64,000 nt of DNA from Niveispirillum lacus (GCF_002251795.1 NZ_NOXU01000022.1:124001-188000), one strand, 5' to 3'. Positions 33,371 through 44,622 are shown, numbered from the stretch's first letter. The notes: generated by a model not told the origin, from the sequence alone. Numbers and translations are program-made.

Positions 33371-33671
33371 TCAGCATCCCGATGCGCCCCTACAACAATC
33401 ATTTAATTAGTAAGACATTAAGTATGTTCTCTTTTTTGAAAATATGATTGATCTGCTCATTGCAATTTGCTCCACGGAGCGGCTGTCGCACCACATGATC
33501 GGCTATTGAATGACAGTGATCGGGAATATCTATTTCCGGCCGTATGTCCGAAACGGAGCGCACACCAGCCCCCATCGCCCAATAAAAAAGCCCGGCGGAT
33601 CGCTCCACCGGGCCTTTTCTTTATTCCACCCCACTGCCGGGTCATCCCGGCGATGGGCGTAGCAACAAGCC
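33371..33671. other. Intergenic region between DUF4411 gene and acnA
   Basis: Three hundred bases. The left half is AT-rich (AATCATTTAATTAGTAAGAC, then TTTTTTGAAAATATG), consistent with the end of a foreign insertion. The right half contains the acnA terminator (33587-33614). No gene is recognised. Confidence 0.5.
33587..33614 (-). terminator. acnA: Intrinsic terminator of acnA
   Basis: On the minus strand GCCCGGTGGA pairs with TCCGCCGGGC (complement of 33590-33613, one wobble) with a short loop, followed by TTTTTTATTG. It lies about 60 bases beyond the acnA stop. The plus strand also has a T-rich flank (TTTTCTTTATT), so it may insulate the neighbouring module. Confidence 0.85.
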
Positions 33672-36377
33672 TTACTCCGCCGCCGCCGGGGCCGCGAGGT
33701 TGCGCAGCACGTATTGCAGGATGCCGCCATTCTTGAAGTAGTCGACCTCGTCCAGCGTATCGATACGGCAGAGCAGGTTGACGACTTCCTTCGACCCGTC
33801 GCCGCGGGTGATGGTCAGCTTCAGGTCCATGCGCGGCTTCAGGCCGGCTTCCACACCTTCGATGTCGAAGGTCTCGGTGCCGTCCAGCTTCAGCGTCTTG
33901 CGGTTCACACCGGCCGGGTACTGAAGCGGCAGGATGCCCATGCCGACCAGATTGGAGCGGTGGATACGCTCAAAGCTTTCGGCGATGACGGCGGAGACGC
34001 CCAGCAGGCGGGTGCCCTTGGCGGCCCAGTCACGCGAGGAGCCGGTGCCATATTCCTGACCGGCGAACACCACCAGCGGCGTGCCCTCGGCCTGATACTT
34101 CATCGACGCGTTATAGATCGGCATCACTTCGCCGGTCGGCACATACTTGGTCAGGCCGCCTTCGACACCGTCCAGCATCTCGTTCTTGATGCGGATATTG
34201 GCGAAGGTGCCGCGCATCATGACTTCATGGTTGCCACGACGGGCGCCGTAGCTGTTGAAGTCAGCGACGATCACGCCGTTTTCCAGCAGATATTCACCGG
34301 CGGGGCTGGTCTTCTTGATGTTACCAGCGGGCGAGATATGGTCGGTGGTGATGCTGTCACCCAGGATGGCGAGCGCGCGGGCGCCCTTCACATCGGACAC
34401 AGAACCCGGCGTCATGGTGATGCCGTCAAACAGCGGCGGACGCTTGGCGTAGGTCGACTTGTCGTCCCACTTGTACGTCATGCCTTCGACGGTCTTGATC
34501 TTCTGCCACTGCTCCGGGCCTAAGAACACGTTGGCATAGCGGCTGACGAACATTTCGCGGGTCAGGAACTGGGCGATCGTGTCCTCGATCTCCTTGTTCG
34601 TGGGCCAGATGTCCTTCAGATAGACGGGCTGTCCATCCTTGCCGGTGCCGATCGGGTCCTTGGAGATATCCAGGTGCAGCGTACCGGCCAGGGCATAGGC
34701 CACGACCAGCGGCGGGGAGGCCAGATAGTTGGCGCGGACCTGCGGCGACACGCGGCCTTCGAAATTGCGGTTACCGGACAGGACCGACGCGACCGTCAGC
34801 TTGCCCGCATCCACGGCGGCGGCAATCGGGTCCGGCAGCGGGCCGGAATTGCCGATGCAGGTGGTGCAGCCATAGCCAACCAGGTTAAAGCCCAACTGGT
34901 CCAGATACGGGGTCAGGCCAGCGGCGTTCAGATAGTCGGTCACGACCTGGGACCCAGGGGCCAGCGACGGCTTCACCCAGGGCTTGGTCTTCAGGCCCAG
35001 CTCCACCGCCTTCTTGGCCACCAGACCGGCGGCAAACAGCACCGACGGGTTGGAGGTGTTGGTGCAGGACGTGATGGCGGCGATCACGACATGGCCGTGA
35101 TCCAGCTTGTAATCGGCACCGGCCACGTCGGTCGGCTGGCTGACGGGGCGGTCACCCACGTCGGTGGCCAGGAATTCGCCGAATTCCTTGGTGACGTTGG
35201 ACAACAAAACCCGGTCCTGCGGACGCTTCGGCCCGGCCAGGGACGGCTCCACCGAACCCAGATCCAGGTCCAGCGTATCGGTGAAGACCGGATCGGGCGT
35301 GGAGGCATCGCGCCACATGCCCTGGGCCTTGGCGTATGCTTCCACCAGCGCCACGCGGTCGGCGTCGCGGCCCGTGAAGTGCAGGAAGCGGATGGTCTCG
35401 GCGTCGATCGGGAAAATGCCGCAGGTGGCGCCATATTCCGGGGCCATGTTGGCGATCGTCGCACGGTCGGCGAGCGTCAGCGCGTCCAGGCCGGGGCCAT
35501 AGAACTCGACAAACTTGCCCACCACCTTCTTCTTGCGCAGCATCTGGGTGACGGTCAGCACCAGATCGGTGGCGGTCGCCCCCTCGCGCAGCTTGCCGGT
35601 CAGCTTGAAGCCGACCACTTCCGGGATCAGCATCGAGATCGGCTGGCCCAGCATCGCGGCTTCCGCCTCGATCCCACCCACGCCCCAGCCCAGGACGGCC
35701 ATGCCGTTGACCATGGTGGTGTGGCTGTCGGTGCCGACCAGCGTGTCGGGATAGGCGACGGTGGCGCCGGTCTGGTCCACATCCGTCCACACGGTCTGGG
35801 CCAGATATTCCAGGTTCACCTGATGGCAGATGCCGGTGCCCGGCGGGACCACGCGGAAATTGTTGAACGCCTTCTGGCCCCAGCGCAGGAACTCGTACCG
35901 CTCGCCGTTGCGCTGGAATTCCAGCTCGACATTCTCGTCAAAGGCCTTGGGCGTGCCAAAGCTGTCCACCATCACCGAATGGTCGATGACCAGATCAACG
36001 GGGGTCAGCGGGTTGATCTTGGTCGGGTCGCCACCCAGCGCCACCATCGCCTCGCGCATCGCGGCCAGATCGCAGACGGCGGGAACGCCGGTGAAATCCT
36101 GCATCAGCACGCGGGCCGGGCGATAGGCGATCTCGCGGTCGGAACGTTTGTCGACCAGCCACTGGGCGACGGCCTTCACGTCGTCCACGCTCACCGTGCG
36201 CCCATCTTCAAAGCGCAGCAGGTTTTCCAGCAGCACCTTCATCGAGAAGGGCAGGCGCGATACGTCGCCCAGACCGGCCTTCTCCGCTTCGGGAATGCTG
36301 AAATAATCAACGGACTTGCCGCCGACGGAAAGCGTGCGGCGGGTCTTCAGGCTGTCTTGGCCGGTGAACGTGGACAT
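33672..36377 (-). CDS. acnA: Aconitate hydratase A
   Basis: A 901-residue monomeric aconitase of the tricarboxylic acid cycle, converting citrate to isocitrate through cis-aconitate. The iron-sulphur ligands are in [14 protein letters not shown] (about residue 445) and [16 protein letters not shown] (about 510). The swivel domain near the C-terminus contains [15 protein letters not shown] and [15 protein letters not shown] (about 780). Its length fits the AcnA/IRP group. GGAGGAG lies ten bases before the ATG. It is a single gene with its own terminator, at the right edge of the accessory patch. Confidence 0.98.
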   Translation of the reverse strand: MSTFTGQDSLKTRRTLSVGGKSVDYFSIPEAEKAGLGDVSRLPFSMKVLLENLLRFEDGRTVSVDDVKAVAQWLVDKRSDREIAYRPARVLMQDFTGVPAVCDLAAMREAMVALGGDPTKINPLTPVDLVIDHSVMVDSFGTPKAFDENVELEFQRNGERYEFLRWGQKAFNNFRVVPPGTGICHQVNLEYLAQTVWTDVDQTGATVAYPDTLVGTDSHTTMVNGMAVLGWGVGGIEAEAAMLGQPISMLIPEVVGFKLTGKLREGATATDLVLTVTQMLRKKKVVGKFVEFYGPGLDALTLADRATIANMAPEYGATCGIFPIDAETIRFLHFTGRDADRVALVEAYAKAQGMWRDASTPDPVFTDTLDLDLGSVEPSLAGPKRPQDRVLLSNVTKEFGEFLATDVGDRPVSQPTDVAGADYKLDHGHVVIAAITSCTNTSNPSVLFAAGLVAKKAVELGLKTKPWVKPSLAPGSQVVTDYLNAAGLTPYLDQLGFNLVGYGCTTCIGNSGPLPDPIAAAVDAGKLTVASVLSGNRNFEGRVSPQVRANYLASPPLVVAYALAGTLHLDISKDPIGTGKDGQPVYLKDIWPTNKEIEDTIAQFLTREMFVSRYANVFLGPEQWQKIKTVEGMTYKWDDKSTYAKRPPLFDGITMTPGSVSDVKGARALAILGDSITTDHISPAGNIKKTSPAGEYLLENGVIVADFNSYGARRGNHEVMMRGTFANIRIKNEMLDGVEGGLTKYVPTGEVMPIYNASMKYQAEGTPLVVFAGQEYGTGSSRDWAAKGTRLLGVSAVIAESFERIHRSNLVGMGILPLQYPAGVNRKTLKLDGTETFDIEGVEAGLKPRMDLKLTITRGDGSKEVVNLLCRIDTLDEVDYFKNGGILQYVLRNLAAPAAAE

Positions 36378-36590
36378 CGGGGGGTGACTCCTCCAACGGG
36401 GTCGCGGGGGTAAATGGCAGACCCTACTCGCCCCGGCTCCAGCGTCCGGGACCGTTGATCTGCCAGGATGGCTTTTCGGAGCGTGGTTTAGCGCTTTTTG
36501 CGGTGCGGGGAAAGGGCAGGATGGAGGGATCAGCCCCCGATTTTTGTACAGATCAGGCTGTATTTGCGGCTTGTTGCGAAACGATCTTAA

Positions 36591-36852
36591 TTAGACGTCC
36601 GGCGCACCCGTAACCCTGGCCATCGGTGCATAGCGTTCCACTGTGATCTCGGCTTCCCGACATCGGGCCTGGGCGATGTCGTAACTGTTCGGCATGCGCT
36701 CGTTCAGCAGCCTTTGATATGGCTGCGCGCGTCAGGCCCAGGATGGTGGCCGCCGCCGTGATCGACAGGTTCAAAGGTGCGATGACCGCGTGCCGGGTGA
36801 CGCCGCCGGGCTGGCTGACAGACTTCAAGCGCAACCCCGTGATGGCGGTCAT
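36591..36852 (-). pseudogene. HigA-type antitoxin remnant
   Basis: On the minus strand an ATG at 36852 starts MTAITGLRLKSVSQPGG and runs to LNLSITAAATILGLTRAAISK, the helix-turn-helix of HigA antitoxins (usual form HPGEVLREEFLxPLxLS). One extra G after the AISK codons shifts the frame; reading then continues LLNER, jumps with a missing central helix to NSYDIAQARCREAEITVERY and ends with VTGAPDV and TAA at 36591. So the gene has a frameshift and an internal deletion. No convincing HigB toxin is seen upstream. Inferred from family pattern. Confidence 0.6.
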
Positions 36853-37134
36853 CGCCGTCGTCAAACAGCGCAGCGTTCCTGACATGCAGCATGCTCTGAG
36901 ATATGTACCGCACCGCATCGCACGCGGCGAAACCGCCCAAAAATTTCTCAACCCGGTCATGGAGATTGGTAAATCTCCCGCCCGTACCGCCAGTTTTGAA
37001 ATAATCACTCTTTTGATGTGGCGTGGTTGACAGGGAGGCTTTTTTCACAGAGATGTCATGCCGTCCGCGCGGGATGCGTTCGTTGCATGGCAGATACCAT
37101 GCGGGAACCGAGGCGCGATGGAGGGACCCTGTCG

Positions 37135-38058
37135 ATGCTGTCTTACACTGTCCGGCGCCTGCTGGAAGCGATCCCGACATTGCTGGTGATCGTCGCCTTG
37201 TCATTCTTCCTGATGCATTCGGCACCGGGAGGCCCGTTCGACAGCGAGCGTGTCCTGCCGCCGGAGATCGAGGCGAACCTGAAGGCGGCCTATAATCTGG
37301 ACAAGCCCGTGTGGCAGCAGTTCCTGATCTATCTTGCCAATGCGGTGCAGGGCGATTTCGGCCCCTCTTTCACCTATAAGGATTTCTCGGTTTCCGAGCT
37401 GATCGGGACGGGGTTCCCCGTGTCGCTGAAGCTGGGCCTGTCGGCCATCACGCTGGCGGTGATCATCGGCTGCACGCTGGGCATCCTGGCCGCCATGCGC
37501 CAGAACACCAAGACCGATTATTCGATCATGGGGGTGGCCATGGTGGGGATCACCATCCCCAATTTCGTGATGGCGCCGCTGCTGACCCTGGTGTTCGGCA
37601 TCTATCTGGGCTTATTGCCGGTCGCGGGTCTGGGGGATGGGTCGTTCCGCAATCTGGTGCTGCCGGTGATTGCGCTGGCCCTGCCGCAGATCGCCATTAT
37701 CAGCCGGCTGACGCGCGGTGGCATGGTGGAGGTGCTGCGCTCCAACTTTGTGCGCACTGCCCATGCCAAGGGCCTGCCCGAACATCTGATCATCACGCGC
37801 CACACGCTGCGGGCCGCCCTGCTGCCAGTCGTCTCCTATCTGGGACCGGCCATCGCCGGTCTGGTGACGGGGTCGGTGGTGATTGAGCAGATTTTCGGCC
37901 TGCCCGGCATCGGGCGTTACTTTGTGCAGGGTGCGATCAACCGCGACTACACGCTGGTGATGGGCACCGTCATCACCTATGGCAGCCTGATCGTGCTGAT
38001 GAACTTGGTTGTCGATCTGGTCTATGGCCTCATGGACCCGCGCGTCCGGTATGACTGA
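37135..38058 (+). CDS. oppB: Oligopeptide ABC transporter permease OppB
   Basis: A 307-residue inner-membrane permease with six helices. The N-terminus MLSYTVRRLLEAIPTLLVIV is the OppB/DppB pattern, and the EAA loop near residue 205 (ARTAHAKGLPEHLI-type, here FVRTAHAKGLPEHLII) contacts the ATPases. With OppC it forms the channel for di- or oligopeptides. The ATG at 37135 has GGAGG ten bases upstream; upstream codons show no similarity. First gene of oppBCDF; no binding-protein gene is present in front. Confidence 0.95.
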   Translation: MLSYTVRRLLEAIPTLLVIVALSFFLMHSAPGGPFDSERVLPPEIEANLKAAYNLDKPVWQQFLIYLANAVQGDFGPSFTYKDFSVSELIGTGFPVSLKLGLSAITLAVIIGCTLGILAAMRQNTKTDYSIMGVAMVGITIPNFVMAPLLTLVFGIYLGLLPVAGLGDGSFRNLVLPVIALALPQIAIISRLTRGGMVEVLRSNFVRTAHAKGLPEHLIITRHTLRAALLPVVSYLGPAIAGLVTGSVVIEQIFGLPGIGRYFVQGAINRDYTLVMGTVITYGSLIVLMNLVVDLVYGLMDPRVRYD

Positions 38059-38074
38059 GAGATTGGAAGCCCCC

Positions 38075-38989
38075 ATGGTTCAAGACATCACCGGTAGCGC
38101 CAAGCGTGCGGCGCTGATCGAAAAGGCGGGCGAGGATGTGCAGGGTCGGTCCCTGTGGCAGGATGCCCGCCGTCGCCTGTTTGCCAACAAGATGGCGGTA
38201 GCCAGCATGATCGTGCTGGGTATCATCACCTTTATGGCGATCTTTGCGGATTTCCTCAGCCCCCATGCCTATGACGAGGTCTATTGGGACTATATCGGCG
38301 TTGGCCCGCAACTGGAGGGCAGCCACTGGTTCGGCACCGATGCCAACGGCCGTGACCTGTTCATCCGCACACTCTATGGCGCCAAGGTGTCGCTGGCTGT
38401 CGGTGTTGTCACCACGCTGGTCGCCCTGGTGATCGGGGTGATCTATGGCGCCATCGCCGGCTATTTCGGTGGGCGCATCGACAGCATCATGATGCGCATT
38501 GTCGACGTGCTGTACTCCATGCCGCTGATGTTCTTCGTCATCATCCTGGTGGTGGTGTTCGGCCGGCACATCATTCTGGTGTTTGCCGCCATCGGCTGTG
38601 TCGAATGGCTGACCATGGCGCGTATCGTGCGCGGCCAGACCCTGTCGGTGAAGCGCAAGGAATATATCGAGGCGGCCCGCGCCGCGGGCGTGTCCACGCC
38701 CAACATCATCCTGCGCCATATCATCCCCAACGTTATCGGCCCCGTCATCGTGTTCGTGACCTTGCTGGTGCCGGTGGTGATCCTGGTGGAAAGCTTCCTG
38801 TCCTTCCTGGGATTGGGCGTGCAGGAGCCGATGACGAGCTGGGGCGTGCTGATCTCCGAAGGGGCCGCCCAGATGGAAAATGCCCCGCACATGCTGATTT
38901 TCCCGGCCGTGTTCCTGGCCGTGACCCTGTTCTGCTTCAATTTCATCGGTGACGGTCTGCGCGACGCGCTGGACCCGAAGGACCGCTAA
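38075..38989 (+). CDS. oppC: Oligopeptide ABC transporter permease OppC
   Basis: A 304-residue permease with an OppC_N segment (SLWQDARRRLFANKMAVASM), then WFGTDANGRDLFIRTLYGAKVSL, the family hallmark near residue 90, and an EAA loop YIEAARAAGVSTPNIILRHI (about 200). It partners OppB. The ATG at 38075 has GGAAG five bases upstream; an ATG at 38051 overlapping the oppB stop is the alternative. Sixteen bases separate it from oppB. Confidence 0.94.
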   Translation: MVQDITGSAKRAALIEKAGEDVQGRSLWQDARRRLFANKMAVASMIVLGIITFMAIFADFLSPHAYDEVYWDYIGVGPQLEGSHWFGTDANGRDLFIRTLYGAKVSLAVGVVTTLVALVIGVIYGAIAGYFGGRIDSIMMRIVDVLYSMPLMFFVIILVVVFGRHIILVFAAIGCVEWLTMARIVRGQTLSVKRKEYIEAARAAGVSTPNIILRHIIPNVIGPVIVFVTLLVPVVILVESFLSFLGLGVQEPMTSWGVLISEGAAQMENAPHMLIFPAVFLAVTLFCFNFIGDGLRDALDPKDR

Positions 38990-39002
38990 GGGAACGGACA
39001 AG

Positions 39003-40013
39003 ATGACCGCAGTATTGGAAGTCCGCGACCTGTCGGTCCGTTTCGCCACACCCGATGGCGAGGTCAGTGCCGTCAACGGCGTCAGTTTCGACGTGAATGA
39101 GGGCGAATGCGTCGGCATCGTCGGGGAAAGCGGATCGGGCAAGAGCCAGCTTTTCATGTCGGTTATGGGCCTGCTGGCCCGGAATGGCCGCACCCTAGGA
39201 TCGGCCAAGTACCGGGGCACCGAACTGGTCGGCATGCCGGTCAAGGAACTGAACAAGATCCGGGGCGACAAGATCGCCATGATCTTTCAGGACAGCATGA
39301 CCGGCCTGACCCCGCATCTGCGCATCGGTCGCCAGATGACCGAGGTGCTGGTGCAGCACAAGGGCATGTCGGAGGCCCAAGCTGTCAAGCGCGCGCTGGA
39401 CATGCTGAACCTGGTGCGTATTCCGGAGGCGGCCCGCCGTCTGGCCCAGTACCCGCACGAACTGTCGGGCGGCATGCGCCAGCGCATCATGATCGCCATG
39501 GCGCTGCTGTGTGAGCCGGAACTGCTGATCGCGGATGAGCCGACAACGGCGCTGGACGTGACCGTACAGGCGCAGATCCTGGACCTGATGGCCGATCTGA
39601 AGCGCGTGACCAAGGCCGCCATCGTCCTGATCACCCATGATCTGGGGACCGTGGCCGGGCTGTGCGACAAGGTGCAGGTCATGTATGGCGGCCGGTTCAT
39701 GGAGACCGGCACGGTTCGGGATATTTTCTATGAGCCGGCGCACCCGTACGCCGCTGGCCTGCTTTCCTCCATGCCGCGCCTGACGGAGGAGCGGTCGGAA
39801 AAGCTCTACGCCATTCCCGGCCAGCCGCCGAACCTGCAGCGCCTGCCCAAAGCCTGTCCTTTCCAGGAACGTTGTGACTTCGTGCATGACCGCTGCGCCA
39901 CGGAACTGCCGCTGCTGCGCGAGGTCGGTCCCGGCCACACCAAGGCCTGCCATCTGGTCAGCCTTCAGAACCCTGTTACCGACCCGGCGGCTCCGTCGCT
40001 GGTTGTCGCCTGA
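39003..40013 (+). CDS. oppD: Oligopeptide ABC transporter ATPase OppD
   Basis: A 336-residue ABC ATPase. Walker A is GESGSGKSQLF (about residue 41), the signature LSGGMRQRIMIAMALL (about 155) and Walker B ELLIADEPTTALDV. The C-terminal oligopeptide-transporter extension contains the Cys-rich KACPFQERCDFVHDRC that binds an iron-sulphur cluster in related proteins. It drives peptide import together with OppF. Fourteen bases after oppC. Confidence 0.96.
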   Translation: MTAVLEVRDLSVRFATPDGEVSAVNGVSFDVNEGECVGIVGESGSGKSQLFMSVMGLLARNGRTLGSAKYRGTELVGMPVKELNKIRGDKIAMIFQDSMTGLTPHLRIGRQMTEVLVQHKGMSEAQAVKRALDMLNLVRIPEAARRLAQYPHELSGGMRQRIMIAMALLCEPELLIADEPTTALDVTVQAQILDLMADLKRVTKAAIVLITHDLGTVAGLCDKVQVMYGGRFMETGTVRDIFYEPAHPYAAGLLSSMPRLTEERSEKLYAIPGQPPNLQRLPKACPFQERCDFVHDRCATELPLLREVGPGHTKACHLVSLQNPVTDPAAPSLVVA

Positions 40014-40031
40014 TCATGCGGAGTTGATGCC

Positions 40032-41033
<1,002 letters not shown>

Positions 41034-41040
41034 TGCACAA

Positions 41041-41069
41041 AAAAGGGCGGGGTTGATCCCCGCCCTTTT
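41041..41069. terminator. Bidirectional terminator after oppF
   Basis: GGGCGGGG (41045-41052) and CCCCGCCC (41058-41065) form a stem with loop TTGAT, with AAAA on one side and TTTTG on the other. It separates convergent oppF and the lipoprotein gene ending at 41079. Confidence 0.85.
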
Positions 41070-41078
41070 GTTGAACGC

Positions 41079-41570
41079 TTACTTCGGCTGTCCCGGCTGC
41101 TGCGGCACCATGGCCAGACAGTTTTCGACGATGCGATAGCACTGCCCCAGGCGGGCCGCCTGTCCGTCGGTGGCGCTGTTATAGACAATGCGCTGGACCA
41201 CACCGTCCTTCAGCGTGAAAGTGGCCTGACAGTCGCGGGTTTCCGTTTCAGGAAAATCATCGAACCCAACACCCCATCCATACCAGGGCGACCACGGACG
41301 GTAATGACCAAAGCCGACGCCAAAGCGCGGCCCGATTCCCGGTGTCGTGACCAAGCGTTCAGACGTGTAGGTGTAGTAATCGACATTATCGACGGTGGCG
41401 CTGCGCGTCGGCACACCGGCGCAGGTCAACAGGAACTGCTTTGGCATGCCGATAAAGGCCGTCTGCGCATAGGCTGCCTGATCGGCCTGCGGATTGGCGC
41501 AGGCGGAAAGCCCCAACAGCGCACCGGCAGCGATCAGGCCCCGGATGGTCGTTTTGGACGTGAATTTCAT
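41079..41570 (-). CDS. Hypothetical lipoprotein
   Basis: A 163-residue protein with a lipoprotein signal (TTIRGLIAAGALLGLSAC; Cys near residue 22). The mature part has FIGMPKQFLLTCAGVPTRSA, an aromatic Gly/Trp/Tyr segment (YRPWSPWYGWGVGF), and TRDCQATFTLKDGVVQRI; the paired Cys may form disulphides. The pattern resembles small SmpA/OmlA-like or BamE-like lipoproteins only loosely, and no function is claimed. AAGGAG eight bases before the ATG at 41570 fixes the start. It stands alone between convergent genes. Confidence 0.85.
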   Translation of the reverse strand: MKFTSKTTIRGLIAAGALLGLSACANPQADQAAYAQTAFIGMPKQFLLTCAGVPTRSATVDNVDYYTYTSERLVTTPGIGPRFGVGFGHYRPWSPWYGWGVGFDDFPETETRDCQATFTLKDGVVQRIVYNSATDGQAARLGQCYRIVENCLAMVPQQPGQPK

Positions 41571-41758
41571 GACCGACGCTCCTTGACACTTTTCTGCACC
41601 GGCATCCATCGCGTGCCGCCGGCCGCACCGCCCCTGCATTCTTACACGCCAACGAAAGCCGAAGCCTTCGCCGCCGAAACAATGTTCACGCACAAAAATG
41701 GCGGATCGTAGGCAATGTTTCAATGCACCCGTAAGGGGTTTGTGTCGGACACAATGCC

Positions 41759-42748
41759 TCACACCACATCAATCACCAACTTGCCCGCAGCCTTGCCGGT
41801 TTCCAGCCGCGTGTGAGCGACGGCAACATCCGCCAGGGTATAGTGGGTCGGATCGACCAGGGGGCGGAGCCGGCCAGACAGGTCGGCCAGCACCCGGCCC
41901 TGGTGCGCACGGTCGATGGCAAAACCATGATCGTAGAGCATCGGAAGCAGCATGAAGACCACATGCAGGCTCAGCCCTTTGCCATGCATAGGTGACAGGT
42001 CGGCGGTATAGCCCGCTACAATGGTGACCACCTGCCCGTTCAGACGGGCGGCAGCAAAACTGGTGGCAATGTCGCTGCCGCCGGTCGTGTCCAGGACAAT
42101 ATCGAAACCGCGGCCCGCCGTCAGACGTGCCACATAAGCCTCAACCGACTCGGTTTTGTAGTTCACCACCTCATCGGCGCCAAAGGAACGGGCCAGATCG
42201 GCCTTTTCATCGGAAGAGACGGTGGTGGTGACGTGGGCGCCCTGCATCTTGGCGATCTGAATGGCGATATGTCCGACACCGCCAGCGCCGCCATGGATCA
42301 GCACCTTTTCCCCCGGCCGTACCCGTGCCCGGTCCACCAGTGCCTCCCAGGCGGTAAGGGTGACCAGGGGCAGGGCAGCAGCATCGTGCAGGGACAAGCC
42401 CGCCGGCGCCGGCGCCAGCAGCCGCGCATCGGCCGCAACATAGTCGGCATAGGTGCCGGGCAAGCCTTTGACCCCGCCGACGCAGCCATAAACGGCCTGC
42501 CCCAGGCTGAAGCCTGTTACCCCATCCCCCAGGGCTTCCACGGTACCGGCCATATCACATCCCAGGATGGCTGGAAGGTCAGGGGCGATTGCCGGGCCAT
42601 TGCGGCGGATCTTGGTATCCACGGGGTTGACGCTGGCGGCGTGGATTTTTACCAGCACCTGGCCGGGACCGGCGACAGGCGTCGGCACCGTGGCCAGTTC
42701 CAGTTTCTCCACACCGCCAAAACCCGTCAGAAGCACCGCCTTCATCAT
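41759..42748 (-). CDS. Zinc-independent quinone-oxidoreductase-like MDR protein
   Basis: A 329-residue medium-chain dehydrogenase/reductase. N-terminal GroES-like half (MKAVLLTGFGGVEKLELATV; HAASVNPVDTKIRRNG), then the Rossmann motif IHGGAGGVGHIAIQIAK (about residue 150). It lacks the structural zinc Cys cluster of classical alcohol dehydrogenases, so an NADPH:quinone or enone reductase activity is more likely. The substrate is unknown. It is upstream of, and oriented like, the RraA-family gene but separated by 51 bases; cotranscription is possible. Confidence 0.9.
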   Translation of the reverse strand: MMKAVLLTGFGGVEKLELATVPTPVAGPGQVLVKIHAASVNPVDTKIRRNGPAIAPDLPAILGCDMAGTVEALGDGVTGFSLGQAVYGCVGGVKGLPGTYADYVAADARLLAPAPAGLSLHDAAALPLVTLTAWEALVDRARVRPGEKVLIHGGAGGVGHIAIQIAKMQGAHVTTTVSSDEKADLARSFGADEVVNYKTESVEAYVARLTAGRGFDIVLDTTGGSDIATSFAAARLNGQVVTIVAGYTADLSPMHGKGLSLHVVFMLLPMLYDHGFAIDRAHQGRVLADLSGRLRPLVDPTHYTLADVAVAHTRLETGKAAGKLVIDVV

Positions 42749-42799
42749 TCTCTCCGTCTGATCATTTGGCCATCACCCTGTGGCCCATCCTTGTCCCGA

Positions 42800-43276
42800 T
42801 CACATCCGGTGGGGCAGTACCACCACGCCATCCTCGTCACTATAGACCCACTGGCCCGGGGTGAAGGTACAGTCACCAAAATGAACGGTGATATCGGCCT
42901 CGCCCGCCCCGGTCTTGGCACTTTTCAGGGGATTGGTGCCCAGAGCCTTCAGGCCAAGGGGCAGGGCGGATATGGCGACGCTGTCGCGGATCACGCCATG
43001 CACGATGATCCCGGCCCAGCCATTCTTGACTGCCAGCCCGGCGATGACATCGCCGACCAGGGCCGATGCCAGCGACCCGCCGCCATCCACCACCAGCACG
43101 GCGCCTTCCCCCGGCGTCGACAGGATTGATTTCAACAGCGCGTTGTCGCGGTGACAGCGGACGGTGCGGATGGGGCCGGCAAAGCGGGATTGCCCCCCCA
43201 GATTGCGGAACTGTGTCGAGCAACTGGCGATGACGGTTTCATGGGCATCGACCAGATCGGCGGTAGCGAAATCCAT
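42800..43276 (-). CDS. rraA: RraA family protein
   Basis: A 158-residue RraA/HMG-aldolase family protein. Family motifs include [53 protein letters not shown] and GVIRDSVAI (the Arg-Asp catalytic/metal motif). RraA in E. coli binds RNase E and inhibits its action; relatives in other bacteria are 4-hydroxy-4-methyl-2-oxoglutarate aldolases with a divalent metal, so either name may apply. GGAGG lies eight bases before the ATG. It is part of a possible minus-strand set with the diguanylate cyclase upstream and MDR gene downstream. Confidence 0.9.
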   Translation of the reverse strand: MDFATADLVDAHETVIASCSTQFRNLGGQSRFAGPIRTVRCHRDNALLKSILSTPGEGAVLVVDGGGSLASALVGDVIAGLAVKNGWAGIIVHGVIRDSVAISALPLGLKALGTNPLKSAKTGAGEADITVHFGDCTFTPGQWVYSDEDGVVVLPHRM

Positions 43277-43330
43277 CGTTCGATCCTCCGGTTGGGTCAG
43301 TGAATATTCAGCCTACAGCCAGACAGGTCC

Positions 43331-44428
43331 TTAACCCAGGCCCCCGCGACCGATCACCACACGGTCACGCCCCTGATCCTTGGCGGCATAGAGCGCGCGG
43401 TCGGCCTCGGCCATCAGGGCTTCCATGGTTGCCGTCCCTGACCCGAAGGTCGCGACGCCCACGCTGACCGTCACGGCGACCGATACATCCCCCTCCGTTA
43501 CCATCGTGGACGATAATTTGGTGCGGAGCCTGTCGGCAATCTGTGCCGCCGTCTCGGCTGTTGTTTCAGGCATCAGCACAACAAATTCTTCGCCGCCGAA
43601 CCGCGCGAACAGGTCTGTCTGACGCAGGCTGGTCCGCCCGATATCGGCCAGCGCACGCAGCACCTTATCGCCGAACGGGTGGCCGTGCCGGTCATTGATG
43701 CTTTTGAAATGATCCAGATCGAGAACTGCCAGCGACAATGGCCGGTTGAAACGCCGGGCACGTTCCACCTCGGCCAGGGCTTCCTGTTCCAGTCGGCGTC
43801 GGTTGGCAATGCCGGTCAGCGGGTCGATATGGGCTTGTTCCTCCAGCTGCAGTTCAAGCTGGAAACTGTACCGGGCGGCATGTTCCAGGGCCAACGCCAG
43901 GATGAAGGAAGCAAAAATGCCGGTTCCGACAAACATGATGACATTAAAGCGGGTGAAACCATCAATACCCTGCACCCACAACAGGACCAGAACCAGGATG
44001 AGGCCCGGCAGGTTGACCAACGGTGCCTGCCGGGCGCGTGTCACCACCACCGCTGACACAGTGGGAAACAGCGCCAGCCCGGCCGGACCGTAAAGGAAAC
44101 CATCCTGCAAAAGAAACTGCGTAAGGGCGATGGTGACGGTTCCCGCCGAAACGGCCATCATCCCCACCGCCTGGAGACCCCGGGGCGTCAGACGCCGGTA
44201 CCGAAATGTCCAGGCGCAGCCCAGCATGATGAAGGTTCCGATGGTGCGGATCATCAGACAGGCCAGGAACTGTGAAGGATCGAGCAGCCAGTCCCATAAC
44301 AGGAAGCTGAAGAGGGACACAGCGCCGGTAGCCACCGGCGCGGCCAAGGCGTCATTAAGGCGGGCGGCGCGCCAGACATCGAAACGCTGTTCTGCGGCGG
44401 CATCAAAGGTCGGTAAAAGAAAAGCCAT
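43331..44428 (-). CDS. Diguanylate cyclase with membrane sensor
   Basis: A 365-residue protein. Residues about 40-190 form five or six membrane helices without a named sensor family. Residues about 200-360 are a GGDEF domain: HIDPLTGIANRRRLEQ, LDLDHFKSINDRHGHPFGD and the active site RFGGEEFVVLMPE. The inhibitory site RxxD (RQTD) sits five residues before GGEEF, so product inhibition by c-di-GMP is expected. It makes the second messenger c-di-GMP, controlling motility and biofilm. The stimulus is unknown. It lies divergent from the curA-like gene. Confidence 0.95.
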   Translation of the reverse strand: MAFLLPTFDAAAEQRFDVWRAARLNDALAAPVATGAVSLFSFLLWDWLLDPSQFLACLMIRTIGTFIMLGCAWTFRYRRLTPRGLQAVGMMAVSAGTVTIALTQFLLQDGFLYGPAGLALFPTVSAVVVTRARQAPLVNLPGLILVLVLLWVQGIDGFTRFNVIMFVGTGIFASFILALALEHAARYSFQLELQLEEQAHIDPLTGIANRRRLEQEALAEVERARRFNRPLSLAVLDLDHFKSINDRHGHPFGDKVLRALADIGRTSLRQTDLFARFGGEEFVVLMPETTAETAAQIADRLRTKLSSTMVTEGDVSVAVTVSVGVATFGSGTATMEALMAEADRALYAAKDQGRDRVVIGRGGLG

Positions 44429-44622
44429 CCGCCCGCCCGGCCCGTCTGCGCGGGCTGATCATTGTTTCCAGGGTCGCAGAATGTTGCGCCAAGGAGCGGG
44501 GGATAACAACCCACCATCGGGGGAGAATTATCGAACGGTCGGACGAAAACGCACTTGAGTCGAACAAGCGTTTGAACGATGCTGTCGGCCAACCATCCGA
44601 TAAAATTTCAGGGGAAACATTC

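Noticed and set aside
34674-36413. Open frame of 579 codons opposite acnA
   Set aside because: The frame is antisense to a perfect aconitase and its translation is low-complexity Gly/Arg/His/Gln; this is expected from strong third-position GC.
36853-37010. HigB toxin upstream of the HigA remnant
   Set aside because: The frames here contain only a short FDDGDD stretch and no convincing RelE/HigB alignment.
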